Assembly: GCF_003148765.1 (NCBI RefSeq)
Contig: NZ_QGGV01000002.1
Location: forward strand, 248,001 to 312,000
Origin: Silicimonas algicola
GTDB taxonomy: Bacteria; Pseudomonadota; Alphaproteobacteria; Rhodobacterales; Rhodobacteraceae
Length of the DNA stretch: 64,000 bases
Reading direction: 5' to 3'
Shown: positions 32,537 to 40,780 of the stretch, piece by piece
Layout: every line of letters begins with the position of its first letter
Position numbering within the stretch: the stretch's first letter is position 1
Translations under genes and position numbers: made by a program
Notes under the pieces: generated by a model
Databases searched by the model: none
Told to the model about the DNA's origin: nothing
What the model saw: only the letters and a program-made list of their open reading frames with translations

Positions 32537-33171
32537 CCCCGGGCAGCGAGACCTTGCGCCCATTCAGCGACCCGGTCTGCGACCCGATCGAGGTGTTCCG
32601 ACTTGGTGTGGCCGGATATCTTCTTGCGCGGCGTTAGATCGTGGTTGCCGTCCTCGAGCCAGAGTATCTCGATACTCTGAGGAAGTGCGTAACCCGGCAC
32701 CTCCTCGACGGCGCCGAACTCGTCCCGCGTGCCCTGGCAAATGAGGGTGGGCACGGTCAGTGTGAGAAGGTGTTGTGTCCGCAACTGGTGAGGTTTGCTG
32801 GGTGGGTGGAACGGATAGCCGAGGCAAAGCAGCCCCGCGATCTTGCCTTCATCATAGAGCGCCTCGGCGACCATGCTGGCGACGCGGCCACCCATCGACT
32901 TGCCGCCGATCACGAGCCTGCCCGGCCGCTCCAGCGCATCGATCGCGGCGAAGTATTCCGGTTCTAGGGCCTCTGCCCGCGGCGGGGGTCTGCGCGTGCC
33001 CGTGCGGCGCGCTGCCATGTAGCCGAACTCGAACCGGGCAACACGAAGTCCGCGCCCGGCGAACGCCTTGACAGTCGCATCCAACGACGGCGAGTCCATC
33101 GGCGCACCGGCGCCGTGGGCGAACAGGACGGTCACAGAGGCGTCCTGCGGACCGTCGACAAGGAAGTCCAT
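32533..33171 (-). CDS. KANL3/Tex30-like alpha/beta hydrolase
   Basis: A 212-residue protein. The ATG at 33171 overlaps the stop of the BRCT-TPR gene (TGATG). Family marks are LFAHGAGAPMDSPSLDATV near the N-terminus, the nucleophile elbow VIGGKSMGGRVASMVAE (serine about residue 92), the acid in CQGTRDEFG, and the final histidine in LEDGNHDL. This is the dienelactone-hydrolase-like group that includes human KANL3 and Tex30. The substrate is unknown. Its embedding in a DNA repair operon is unusual. Confidence 0.85.
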   Translation of the reverse strand: MDFLVDGPQDASVTVLFAHGAGAPMDSPSLDATVKAFAGRGLRVARFEFGYMAARRTGTRRPPPRAEALEPEYFAAIDALERPGRLVIGGKSMGGRVASMVAEALYDEGKIAGLLCLGYPFHPPSKPHQLRTQHLLTLTVPTLICQGTRDEFGAVEEVPGYALPQSIEILWLEDGNHDLTPRKKISGHTKSEHLDRVADRVAEWAQGLAARG

Positions 33172-34250
33172 CAGCCGGTCTCCGCTTCCGCCTGCATGGC
33201 GATCAAGCGCAAGCCGTTCCGCGCGCGTTGCGCCCACTCGCTGTGGCGGTCGAGCTCCAGGTAGCGGCTCCACCAAAGTCGCGCTTCGGACAAATCGCCG
33301 GCGTCGAACTCCAATTTGCCCAGGTTGAACGCAGCGTCCGCATAACTTCTATCGAGCGCCAGGGCACGCCTCAGGTGCCGCCGCGCGCTGTCGGGATGAC
33401 CTTCGTCGAGCATCAGGGCGGCGAGGTTGAACCAGGCCTCGACGAACCCCGGATCGTGCTTGGCTGCGCGCGCGTAGTCCTGTGCCGCCTCCACCGATCG
33501 ACCAAGCTCGCGCAGGCAGTTGGCGCGGTTGAAGGAGGCGACGCTGTCGGTCGGGTCGACGGCCAGGCATCGACCGTAAAGACCCACGGCCGCTTCCAGG
33601 TCGCCGGAGGTTTCTGCCGCCTCGGCGCTTTCGAACAGATCGTCTATGTTAACGCCGTCGTAACCGAGGTCCAGCAGACCCTGACCAGAGAGTTCGCAGG
33701 TCCAGCCATCCCGCCGCTCGATGATTTCCCGCGCCTCGACGTCCAGAGTCAGAGCTGCCAGGGCGCCGACCTGCGGCACCTTGTGGACGGCACGGGCAAT
33801 CGCGTCCCAGTCAGCGCCGGCCTCGCTCAGCCCGCGATACTTGCGGGCGAGGATCAGGTCGCGGAACGTGAACGGCTCCACGTCGCGCTCGAAGGCGTCG
33901 AAGAGCGCCAGCAGGTCGAAGGTCTCGGCTGGCAGCCCGGATTTCTCGATCATCACGCTGCGCGGATGCGAGCCCTGGTCCGCGTCGGGTGACAGCCCAT
34001 TTCGACGCAGGAACCCCGCCTCGCTGATCGGTCGCCGTCGCTCTGCAACAAGCGCACGAAACGAGGTCACGACACCGTCGAGGCTGGCCCGGCGCAGCAG
34101 CTTTCGGCCGTAGACGACGGTGGTGATGCCTCGACCCGAACTGCGCCGCAAGCGACCGCCCAGCCGCTCGATCTCGCGTCTGGCGATCCGGTACGGGAAG
34201 GCCTCCAGCGCACCGACGATACCGAAGGTCCTGCCAGCGAGCGGTTTCAC
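33171..34250 (-). CDS. BRCT-TPR repair-associated protein
   Basis: A 359-residue protein. Residues about 1-75 look like a BRCT domain (GRTFGIVGALEAFPYRIARR then IERLGGRLRRSSGRGITTVVYG). Residues about 95-165 are MerR-like or linker helices (AETFDLLALFDAFERD). Residues about 195-350 hold at least four TPR units (for example AVGLYGRCLAVDPTDSVASF, ARRHLRRALALDRSYADAAF). BRCT domains bind phosphoproteins or DNA ends and TPRs are protein scaffolds. It overlaps ku by four bases. It probably recruits or regulates NHEJ factors; that role is inferred from the operon. Confidence 0.8.
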   Translation of the reverse strand: MKPLAGRTFGIVGALEAFPYRIARREIERLGGRLRRSSGRGITTVVYGRKLLRRASLDGVVTSFRALVAERRRPISEAGFLRRNGLSPDADQGSHPRSVMIEKSGLPAETFDLLALFDAFERDVEPFTFRDLILARKYRGLSEAGADWDAIARAVHKVPQVGALAALTLDVEAREIIERRDGWTCELSGQGLLDLGYDGVNIDDLFESAEAAETSGDLEAAVGLYGRCLAVDPTDSVASFNRANCLRELGRSVEAAQDYARAAKHDPGFVEAWFNLAALMLDEGHPDSARRHLRRALALDRSYADAAFNLGKLEFDAGDLSEARLWWSRYLELDRHSEWAQRARNGLRLIAMQAEAETG

Positions 34251-35125
34251 TTTCCGGCTTTGGAGGCGCGACCGCCAGAAGCGGTCTTCTTCGGGGCGGC
34301 CTTCGTCGTCGCCGTCCCTTTGGACGACTTGCTCTGACTCCTGGCCGGAGGTTTCTGCTCCGACAGACTCGCCTTCAGCGCATCCATCAGGTTCACCACG
34401 TTGCCGCGTTCCGGAGCCGCTGCGTAGATCGGCTTGTGACCCTTAAGCTTGTTCTTGATCATTTCCATCAGCGCGACCTCGTAGCGGTCTTCGTAGGATG
34501 CGGGATCGAACGTGACGGTCTTCTGCTCGATCAGCTTCTCCGCCATCGCCAGCATGTCGGCGTCGGGTTTCCCGGTCGGGATGCCGTCGAAGTAGGCGCT
34601 CGTACCCCGGACCTCGTTCGGGTTGCGGAGGGTCTGTAGGAACATCCCCGCATCGAGCGCACCGATGGCAACCACGCGCTCGCGGCTCGACAGGACGAGA
34701 CGCGCAATTGCTGCCTTGCCCGACGCCCGCAGCGCCTCCCGCAAGACGATGAAGGTCTCCTCGGCCATCGCTCCGTCAGGTGCCAGGTAATACGGCGCGT
34801 CGAGATAGATCGGCTCGATCTCGGAGGCGTCCACAAACGCCTCGATGTTCAAGGTGTGGTTTGCCTCGATCTTCACCGCCTCGAGGTCTTCGTCCTCGAT
34901 GATTATGTATTTCTTGTCCTCGTACTCGTAGCCCTTCACCAGATCGGAGCGTTCAACCAGCCCGAGCTCGGGATCGACCGGCTTCATGTTGATCCGGTTG
35001 TGGGTGTCCTTGTGCAGTTGATTGAAACTGATCCGGTCCGCCGTACTGGTGGCCGGGTAAAGCCGGACCGGACAGGTCACGAGGCTCAGTCTCAGATAGC
35101 CCTTCCAGCTTGCTCTGGGCGCCAT
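34247..35125 (-). CDS. ku: Non-homologous end-joining protein Ku
   Basis: A 292-residue bacterial Ku. Start MAPRASWKGYLRLSLVTCPV is typical, followed by FNQLHKDTHNRINMKPVDPE and VKGYEYEDKKYIIIEDEDL. The ring-forming beta-barrel extends to about residue 240 and a lysine/alanine-rich tail (about 255-292) may bind DNA. Ku homodimers bind broken DNA ends and recruit LigD. The gene is 18 bp after ligD, so the pair forms a complete minimal NHEJ system. Confidence 0.97.
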   Translation of the reverse strand: MAPRASWKGYLRLSLVTCPVRLYPATSTADRISFNQLHKDTHNRINMKPVDPELGLVERSDLVKGYEYEDKKYIIIEDEDLEAVKIEANHTLNIEAFVDASEIEPIYLDAPYYLAPDGAMAEETFIVLREALRASGKAAIARLVLSSRERVVAIGALDAGMFLQTLRNPNEVRGTSAYFDGIPTGKPDADMLAMAEKLIEQKTVTFDPASYEDRYEVALMEMIKNKLKGHKPIYAAAPERGNVVNLMDALKASLSEQKPPARSQSKSSKGTATTKAAPKKTASGGRASKAGK

Positions 35126-35143
35126 GTCGATAACTCCGCGTTG

Positions 35144-37588
35144 TCAGCTCGCCTCAACGTTCTCCGGAAGGTCGCGGGCCAAGCTTGCGATGTCGGCCCA
35201 CGGATCTCCGGAGCCCGCGACAAGCCCCGGTACAGTAGAATAGTTCAGATCCCCTGCCGCGTCGACGGTCTCGAGATCGGACCAGGCGATCGGCGTCGAA
35301 ACAGGGAGATTGGTGTTCGCGCGCAACGAATATGGGGCGACGGCCGTCTGATGGCGGGCGTTCCTATGGAAATCGATGAAGATCCGACCCCTGCGCTTGT
35401 TCTTGGCCATAGTGGTTATGAATACATTCGGGGCGCCGGCGGCGAGGGTTTCAGCAATTGCCCCCGTCGCCTTGTGAACCCTGTCCCAACTCAGCCTGGG
35501 CCTGATCGGGACGAGCACATGCAGTCCCTTGCCACCGGTGGTCTTCACAAACGGATGGAGACCGATCCTGCGGAGTTCCTCGCGCACATGGATCGCCGCC
35601 TCGACCACTTCGCGCCAGGGCAGGTCCTCGCCCGGATCAAGGTCGAAGGTGACCCGATCAGGCTTTTCGAGGCTCGTGCGGGTTGAACCCCAGGTGTGGA
35701 ACTCGACGACGCCGAACTGGGCCAGCGCCAGATATCCGGGTACGTCCTCGATGCTGAGATAGGTCTTGTCGTCGCTATCCGACGCGCGGCTCTGGAAGGT
35801 GCCGACCGAGGCCGGCATTCCGGTGAACGCGTGGCGCTGGAAGAAGCAGTCCTGGGGCCGGCCAGTCGGGCAGCGCACCAACGAGACGGGTCGGTTCAAC
35901 AGATGTGGCAGCATGAAGTCGCCTATTCGGGCATAGTAGACCGCGACGTCGAGCTTGGTCGGGCCGTTCCTGCCAAAAAGACGCCGGGTCGGGTTTGTTA
36001 CCCAGATCGCAGCCAGGTCGGCGTCTGAGATCAGCCGCGTGCGTCTTGACGGCGCATCGGTCCCGAAGCTCACCGTCCGCAGGCCTTTGAAGACGGCATG
36101 GCGCAAGGCGTTGGTCGCGGTGCGGGTCGCATAATGCACGTGAGCGGTCAAAACCGGCCGAACGGCCACCACGTCCCGCGGCGCTCCGTCCAGGGAGAGA
36201 CCTGGATCCCGCAGCAGCTCAAGCCGGGCCAAGAGGTCCTGTGCCGTTGCCCGGTCGAACCCTGTCCCGACCTTGCCGACATACCTGAGACCGTCGCCCT
36301 CGACCTCTGCAAGCGCCAGCGCAGCCAGACCTCCTGCCGCCTCCGATACCGAATAGCCCGCGATCGCGAAGTCCCCGATATTGAGCGCCTTGGTCTTGGT
36401 CCAGGTGAGGGTGCGGCCCGGCCGGTAGGTCGCGTTCCCTCGCTTTGAGACGATGCCCTCCAGGCCCATCTCGGACACCCGCTCGAAAAACGACACCCCC
36501 CCGCCCTCGACGTGGTCGGAATACTGGATTGCGTGATTTTTCGGTTGCTCGGCGAGAAGCCGGACCAGGAGCGCCTTGCGCTTCGAGAGCGTGCACGCGG
36601 TCAGGTCCCAGCCGTTGAGGTAAAGCAGATCGAAGGCGTAGAACAAGAGCTGGGTCGAAGGTCCCTCGGACAAGGCTTTCTGGAGCAGAGCGAAGCGGCT
36701 GATGCCCTGCGCGTCCGCAACGACGATCTCGCCGTCAATGAGTGCCTCCCGGCATGACAACGTGGCAAAGGCGTCGGCGAGAGCACCGTAGCGCTTTGTC
36801 CAGTCGAGCCCGCCTCGAGTGACCAGGCGTACGTCGCCGCCGCTGATCTGCGCCAGAGTGCGGTAGCCGTCATACTTGATCTCGTGCAACCAATCGTCGC
36901 TTTCAGGAGGGCGCGCGGCGGGCGACGCGAGTTGCGGCTTCAAGCCGGCGGGAGGCGGCGACTTCACCGCCCCTTTCAACCGATCGGGACGCGGCTTCGC
37001 TGTTCGCTTCGGGACGGGCAGTGGCGCAACGAGATCTTCGATGCGACGGCCAGACTTCACGCTCTCGGGGCGATCGACGAGAATGTCTCCTTCAGTCGAC
37101 GCGCTCTGGTCATGTTCCTTGAACAGGAGCCAGCCTGCCTTGTCCTCGCCGCGCTTCTTCTTGAGCCGGACCAGCATCCAGCCACCCTTGAGCTTCTCGC
37201 CCCACAGCCGAAACTTGAACCCGCCTGAGGCGAGGTCCGCGACCGCGTCGCCCATTGGAGCCCAGGTGCCGGTGTCCCACACGATCATTGGGCCGCCGCC
37301 GTACTCGCCGGCGGGGATCACGCCCTCGAAATCAAGGTATTCGACAGGATGGTCCTCAGTCTCGACTGCAAAGCGTTTCTGCGACGGGTCGAGCAACGGA
37401 CCCTTCGGCACGGCCCAGCTTTTCAGAACGCCGTCGAGTTCGAGGCGAAGGTCGTAGTGGTCGGCTGTCGCGTGATGCTTGTGAATGACGAAACGCTGCT
37501 GCCCCAGTTCGGTCCGCGTGCCCGCTGGCTCCGGCGTCCGCTTGAAGTTCCGCTTGGCGCGGTAGGGGTCGAGCTCCGGCTTTCGCAA
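35144..37588 (-). CDS. ligD: Multifunctional DNA ligase D
   Basis: An 814-residue protein with TTG start preceded by AGGAA. Domain order is phosphoesterase-ligase-polymerase, as in Pseudomonas LigD. The 3'-phosphoesterase (about 36-165) has HHATADHYDLRLELDG with the metal histidines and aspartate. The ATP-dependent ligase (about 215-520) has the adenylated lysine in EIKYDGYR (about 238) and GLEGIVSKR. The primase-polymerase (about 540-800) has VTFDLDPGEDLPW (metal aspartates, near 647) and KTTGGKGLHVLVPI. With Ku it repairs double-strand breaks. It is the first gene of a five-gene minus-strand operon. Confidence 0.97.
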   Translation of the reverse strand: MRKPELDPYRAKRNFKRTPEPAGTRTELGQQRFVIHKHHATADHYDLRLELDGVLKSWAVPKGPLLDPSQKRFAVETEDHPVEYLDFEGVIPAGEYGGGPMIVWDTGTWAPMGDAVADLASGGFKFRLWGEKLKGGWMLVRLKKKRGEDKAGWLLFKEHDQSASTEGDILVDRPESVKSGRRIEDLVAPLPVPKRTAKPRPDRLKGAVKSPPPAGLKPQLASPAARPPESDDWLHEIKYDGYRTLAQISGGDVRLVTRGGLDWTKRYGALADAFATLSCREALIDGEIVVADAQGISRFALLQKALSEGPSTQLLFYAFDLLYLNGWDLTACTLSKRKALLVRLLAEQPKNHAIQYSDHVEGGGVSFFERVSEMGLEGIVSKRGNATYRPGRTLTWTKTKALNIGDFAIAGYSVSEAAGGLAALALAEVEGDGLRYVGKVGTGFDRATAQDLLARLELLRDPGLSLDGAPRDVVAVRPVLTAHVHYATRTATNALRHAVFKGLRTVSFGTDAPSRRTRLISDADLAAIWVTNPTRRLFGRNGPTKLDVAVYYARIGDFMLPHLLNRPVSLVRCPTGRPQDCFFQRHAFTGMPASVGTFQSRASDSDDKTYLSIEDVPGYLALAQFGVVEFHTWGSTRTSLEKPDRVTFDLDPGEDLPWREVVEAAIHVREELRRIGLHPFVKTTGGKGLHVLVPIRPRLSWDRVHKATGAIAETLAAGAPNVFITTMAKNKRRGRIFIDFHRNARHQTAVAPYSLRANTNLPVSTPIAWSDLETVDAAGDLNYSTVPGLVAGSGDPWADIASLARDLPENVEAS

Positions 37589-37861
37589 CCAGTGATTCCT
37601 AACGTAGCGACATCAGATACAACTGGATCCTTATAGAGGATTAAGCACGCAGAGGTCCGGAAAATCCCGCAAAGCCGAGACCGTGTCGACCATTGCAATT
37701 ACGATCGCGTAGTCCGGGAACAGACGTAGATGTTGGGCAAGCCCGCTGGCTACATCCCAGCCTTTGTCATACCGGAGGGCAGGGGCGGGAGGTGTGCAGA
37801 AGCGACATGCGATGCAGGACGGTGCTGCAGGACGTCAGCGCCGCCCGTTCAGGACATATGC
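37589..37861. other. Intergenic between ligD and tRNA-Gly
   Basis: About 270 bp without a convincing gene. It must hold the ligD promoter (minus strand), which was not identified. No terminal repeat of a mobile element was found. Confidence 0.35.
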
Positions 37862-37890
37862 TTGACCCCGCACGACCATTGAAATACTCA
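37862..37890 (+). promoter_or_regulatory. Promoter of tRNA-Gly
   Basis: TTGACC (37862-37867) and TACTCA (37885-37890) with a 17-base spacer stand 14 bases before the tRNA 5' end, a good position for a transcript start near 37897. Confidence 0.5.
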
Positions 37891-37904
37891 CCGAATAAAT
37901 CTGC

Positions 37905-37978
37905 GCGGGCGTGATGTAGTGGTAGCCTGTCAGCCTTCCAAGCTGAACGTGCGGGTTCGATTCCCGCCGCCCGCTCCA
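37905..37978 (+). tRNA. tRNA-Gly(UCC)
   Basis: A complete cloverleaf: acceptor arms GCGGGCG (37905-37911) and CGCCCGC (37968-37974), anticodon stem TCAGC/GCTGA with loop CTTCCAA (anticodon UCC, 37937-37939), T arm GCGGG-TTCGATT-CCCGC (37951-37967), discriminator T and encoded CCA (37976-37978). It reads glycine codons GGA/GGG. Confidence 0.95.
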
Positions 37979-38069
37979 CAAAATACTTTCCGACATTTTA
38001 CCTGCAAAGCACTAGCCTAGGTCAGCTTAACTTGCTGATTTAGATTGAATAGTTCGAGTGCTGACGCAT

Positions 38070-38115
38070 GCCTTCCAAGCTGATGACGCGGGTTCGATTC
38101 CCGCCGCCCGCTCCA
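38070..38115 (+). repeat. Partial second copy of tRNA-Gly 3' half (att-like)
   Basis: Bases 38070-38115 match 37933-37978 at 42 of 46 positions, from the anticodon loop through CCA. The only differences are four adjacent bases in the variable-loop region. The 5' half is absent, so this is not a working tRNA. Such 3' tRNA copies are the normal trace of integrase-mediated insertion at a tRNA gene. Confidence 0.75.
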
Positions 38116-38207
38116 GACCCCCTCCCGAATTCCGCACCGCCCTGTGACGACCTGAACCTTGCGGCCCCGCCGCCCCTTGGGTATCCGGCCCGCACGAGGG
38201 AGAGCTC

Positions 38208-39989
38208 ATGGCCGCATCACAAACGGAAGACCGGGCGACGTCCCGCAACGTCGGCGCGCTGAGGGCCCTCTGGCCGTTCGTCTGGCGATATCCCCGGATG
38301 CTCCTCGCCGCAGGTGTCGCCCTCGTCGTCACGGCGATGATTTCCCTCATCCTGCCCGTGGCCGTCCGCCGCGTGGTCGACGGGTTCGAAACCTCGGCCT
38401 CCGAGCTTCTCGACGGCTATTTCAGCGCCGCACTCGCCATCGTCGTCTTCCTCGCCATCGGGACGGGCGTTCGCTATTACCTCGTCACGCGTCTGGGCGA
38501 ACGGGTCGTGGCCGACATCCGAACCGCCGTCTTCGACCGCATGATCGGCATGAGCCCCGCCTTCTACGAGCGCATCATGACGGGCGAAGTCCTGAGCCGC
38601 ATCACCACCGACACGACGCTCATCCTGTCCGTCATCGGGTCGTCGGTCTCGGTGGCGCTGCGGAACGTGCTGATCCTTATCGGCGGCCTGGTCCTTCTCT
38701 TCGTCACCTCGCCCAAGCTCGCGGGCCTCGTCCTGCTGATCGTGCCCGTCATCATCGTCCCGATCGTGGTCCTCGGCCGCCGCCTGCGCGTTCTCAGCCG
38801 CGAGAACCAGGACTGGATCGCCTCGTCTTCCGGTTCGGCTTCCGAGACGCTGCTCTCGGTGCAGGCGGTGCAGGCCTATACGCACGAAGGCAAGAGCCGC
38901 GCGCGCTTCGCCGACGTGACCGAAAAAAGCTTCGTCGCGGCGAGAAAGCGGGTCGGCACGCGGGCGCTGATGACGGTCATCGTCATCACGCTGATCTTCT
39001 CGGGCGTCGTCGGCGTTCTCTGGATCGGGGCGCGCGACGTGCGCGCCGACACCATGACCGTGGGCGAGCTGGTGCAGTTCGTCATCTACGCCGTCATGGT
39101 CGCGGGCGCGGTTGGCGCGCTGTCCGAGATCTGGGGCGAGCTTCAGCGCGCGGCCGGCGCCACCGAGCGCCTTGTCGAACTTCTGAACGCCAGCGACACC
39201 GTGTCCGACCCCGAAGCGCCCGAGGCTCTGACCCCGCCCGTCGCGGGTCGCGTGGCGTTCGAGGGCGTCTCGTTCCGCTATCCGTCCCGGCCCGACGCCG
39301 CCGCGCTGGAAGACGTCAGCTTCGACGTATCTCCAGGTGAGACGGTGGCGCTCGTCGGGCCGTCGGGCGCCGGCAAGTCGACCGTGATCCAGCTTCTCCT
39401 CCGCTTCTGGGATCCGGCGAAGGGCCGCGTCAGCATCGACGGCCACGACCTGACGACGCTGGCCCGGTCCGACTTCCGCCGCCACGTCGCCCTCGTCCCG
39501 CAGGAGCCCGTCGTCTTCGCCGACACCGCGCGCGAGAACATCCGCTTCGGCCGCCCCGACGCCACGGATGCCGAGGTCGAGGACGCCGCCCGCGCCGCCG
39601 CCGCCCACGACTTCCTCGCGGCCCTTCCGGATGGCTACGACACCTATGTCGGCGAGCGCGGCGTGATGCTGTCGGGCGGCCAGAAGCAGCGCATCGCCAT
39701 CGCCCGCGCCATCCTGCGCGACGCGCCGATCCTCCTTCTCGACGAGGCGACAAGCGCGCTTGACGCCGAAAGCGAACGCCTCGTGCAGGACGCCGTCGAG
39801 CGGCTGTCCTCGGGCCGCACCACGCTTGTCGTCGCGCACCGCCTTGCGACGGTGAAGAAGGCCGACCGCATCCTCGTCTTCGACCACGGCCGCATCGTCG
39901 CCCAGGGTACCCACGACAGCCTCGTGACCGAGGGCGGTCTCTACGCGCGCCTCGCGCGGCTCCAGTTCACCGACGGCGCCGAGCTCTGA
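38208..39989 (+). CDS. ABC transporter, fused permease/ATPase (MsbA-like exporter)
   Basis: A 593-residue half-transporter. Residues about 20-310 contain six membrane segments (for example MLLAAGVALVVTAMISLILP, VLILIGGLVLLFVTSPK). The ATPase part has Walker A GPSGAGKS (about 384-391), signature LSGGQKQR (about 488), Walker B ILLLDEATSALD (about 508-519) and the switch histidine in VVAHRL. ABCB-type homodimers export lipids or drugs across the inner membrane. GAGGGAGAG precedes its ATG. It is the first core gene right of the tRNA-Gly. The substrate is unknown. Confidence 0.93.
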   Translation: MAASQTEDRATSRNVGALRALWPFVWRYPRMLLAAGVALVVTAMISLILPVAVRRVVDGFETSASELLDGYFSAALAIVVFLAIGTGVRYYLVTRLGERVVADIRTAVFDRMIGMSPAFYERIMTGEVLSRITTDTTLILSVIGSSVSVALRNVLILIGGLVLLFVTSPKLAGLVLLIVPVIIVPIVVLGRRLRVLSRENQDWIASSSGSASETLLSVQAVQAYTHEGKSRARFADVTEKSFVAARKRVGTRALMTVIVITLIFSGVVGVLWIGARDVRADTMTVGELVQFVIYAVMVAGAVGALSEIWGELQRAAGATERLVELLNASDTVSDPEAPEALTPPVAGRVAFEGVSFRYPSRPDAAALEDVSFDVSPGETVALVGPSGAGKSTVIQLLLRFWDPAKGRVSIDGHDLTTLARSDFRRHVALVPQEPVVFADTARENIRFGRPDATDAEVEDAARAAAAHDFLAALPDGYDTYVGERGVMLSGGQKQRIAIARAILRDAPILLLDEATSALDAESERLVQDAVERLSSGRTTLVVAHRLATVKKADRILVFDHGRIVAQGTHDSLVTEGGLYARLARLQFTDGAEL

Positions 39990-40051
39990 GGCATTTCACC
40001 CGGGCGCGCGATGCGCTAGCCCTGTCGCGGTCGGCGACGAAAGGACAGAGC

Positions 40052-40702
40052 ATGGCGGACACGGACTTCGACGCGGCCCACACGATCACCGACGAGGCGT
40101 CGCTGCGCGCGCTCTACCCGGCCACGCACACGATGGCCGCGCTCAAGTGCCTCGACCACATTGACCGCCACGCCGCCGACTTCATCGCGCGCTCGCCCTT
40201 CCTCTGCATCGGCACCCAGACCGCCGAGGGCCGCGCCGACGTCAGCCCGCGTGGCGACCCTGCAGGCTTCGTGCGCCTCCTCGACGCCCGCACCCTCGCC
40301 ATCCCCGACCGCCCCGGCAACAACCGCCTCGACACGCTGGCCAACATCGCCGCGAACCCCGTCGTGGGCCTCCTCTTCCTCGTCCCCGGCTTCGACGAAA
40401 CGCTCCGCATCAACGGCCGCGCCCGCCTCGTCACCGATCCCGCTCTCCTCGACAGCCTCGCCGTCGACGGCCGCGCCCCGCGCCTCGCCATCGTCGTGCG
40501 CGTCGATGAAGTCTTCCTCCACTGCGCCAAGGCGCTCCGCCGCTCGCGCCTCTGGGACCCGGCGCAGCACCGCGACCGCGCCGAGATGCCCTCGCTCATG
40601 GCGATGCTCACCGACCAGACCGCCGGCGCCCCCGCCGACGAGGGCACGCTGAAGAAGCTCGACGCCGATCTCGAGGAAGCCTACCGCCGCTCTCTCTACT
40701 GA
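40052..40702 (+). CDS. PPOX-class (pyridoxamine-oxidase-fold) flavoprotein
   Basis: A 216-residue protein of the split-barrel FMN-binding fold. Seen features are FIARSPFLCIGTQTAEGRAD near residue 45, VSPRGDPAGFV, IPDRPGNNRLDTLANI (FMN phosphate contact) and NPVVGLLFLVPG. This resembles the MSMEG_1061-type FMN-dependent PPOX family found widely in Rhodobacteraceae. The substrate is not known. It stands alone between the exporter and an acyl-CoA synthetase gene on the same strand. Confidence 0.85.
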   Translation: MADTDFDAAHTITDEASLRALYPATHTMAALKCLDHIDRHAADFIARSPFLCIGTQTAEGRADVSPRGDPAGFVRLLDARTLAIPDRPGNNRLDTLANIAANPVVGLLFLVPGFDETLRINGRARLVTDPALLDSLAVDGRAPRLAIVVRVDEVFLHCAKALRRSRLWDPAQHRDRAEMPSLMAMLTDQTAGAPADEGTLKKLDADLEEAYRRSLY

Positions 40703-40780
40703 CGCCGCGTCCCTGACGCCCGGTCGCGCTTGCCCGGTTGCCCATTTCCGGTGAGACTTTGCGCAACAGGGGAGGAGCGG

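Noticed and set aside
37905-38115. Two functional tRNA-Gly genes in tandem
   Set aside because: The second copy lacks the whole 5' half (acceptor 5' strand, D arm and anticodon 5' strand), so only one tRNA can fold.
38217-39914. Minus-strand frame of 565 codons opposite the ABC exporter
   Set aside because: Asp/His/Arg-rich shadow; the plus strand has all ABC motifs.
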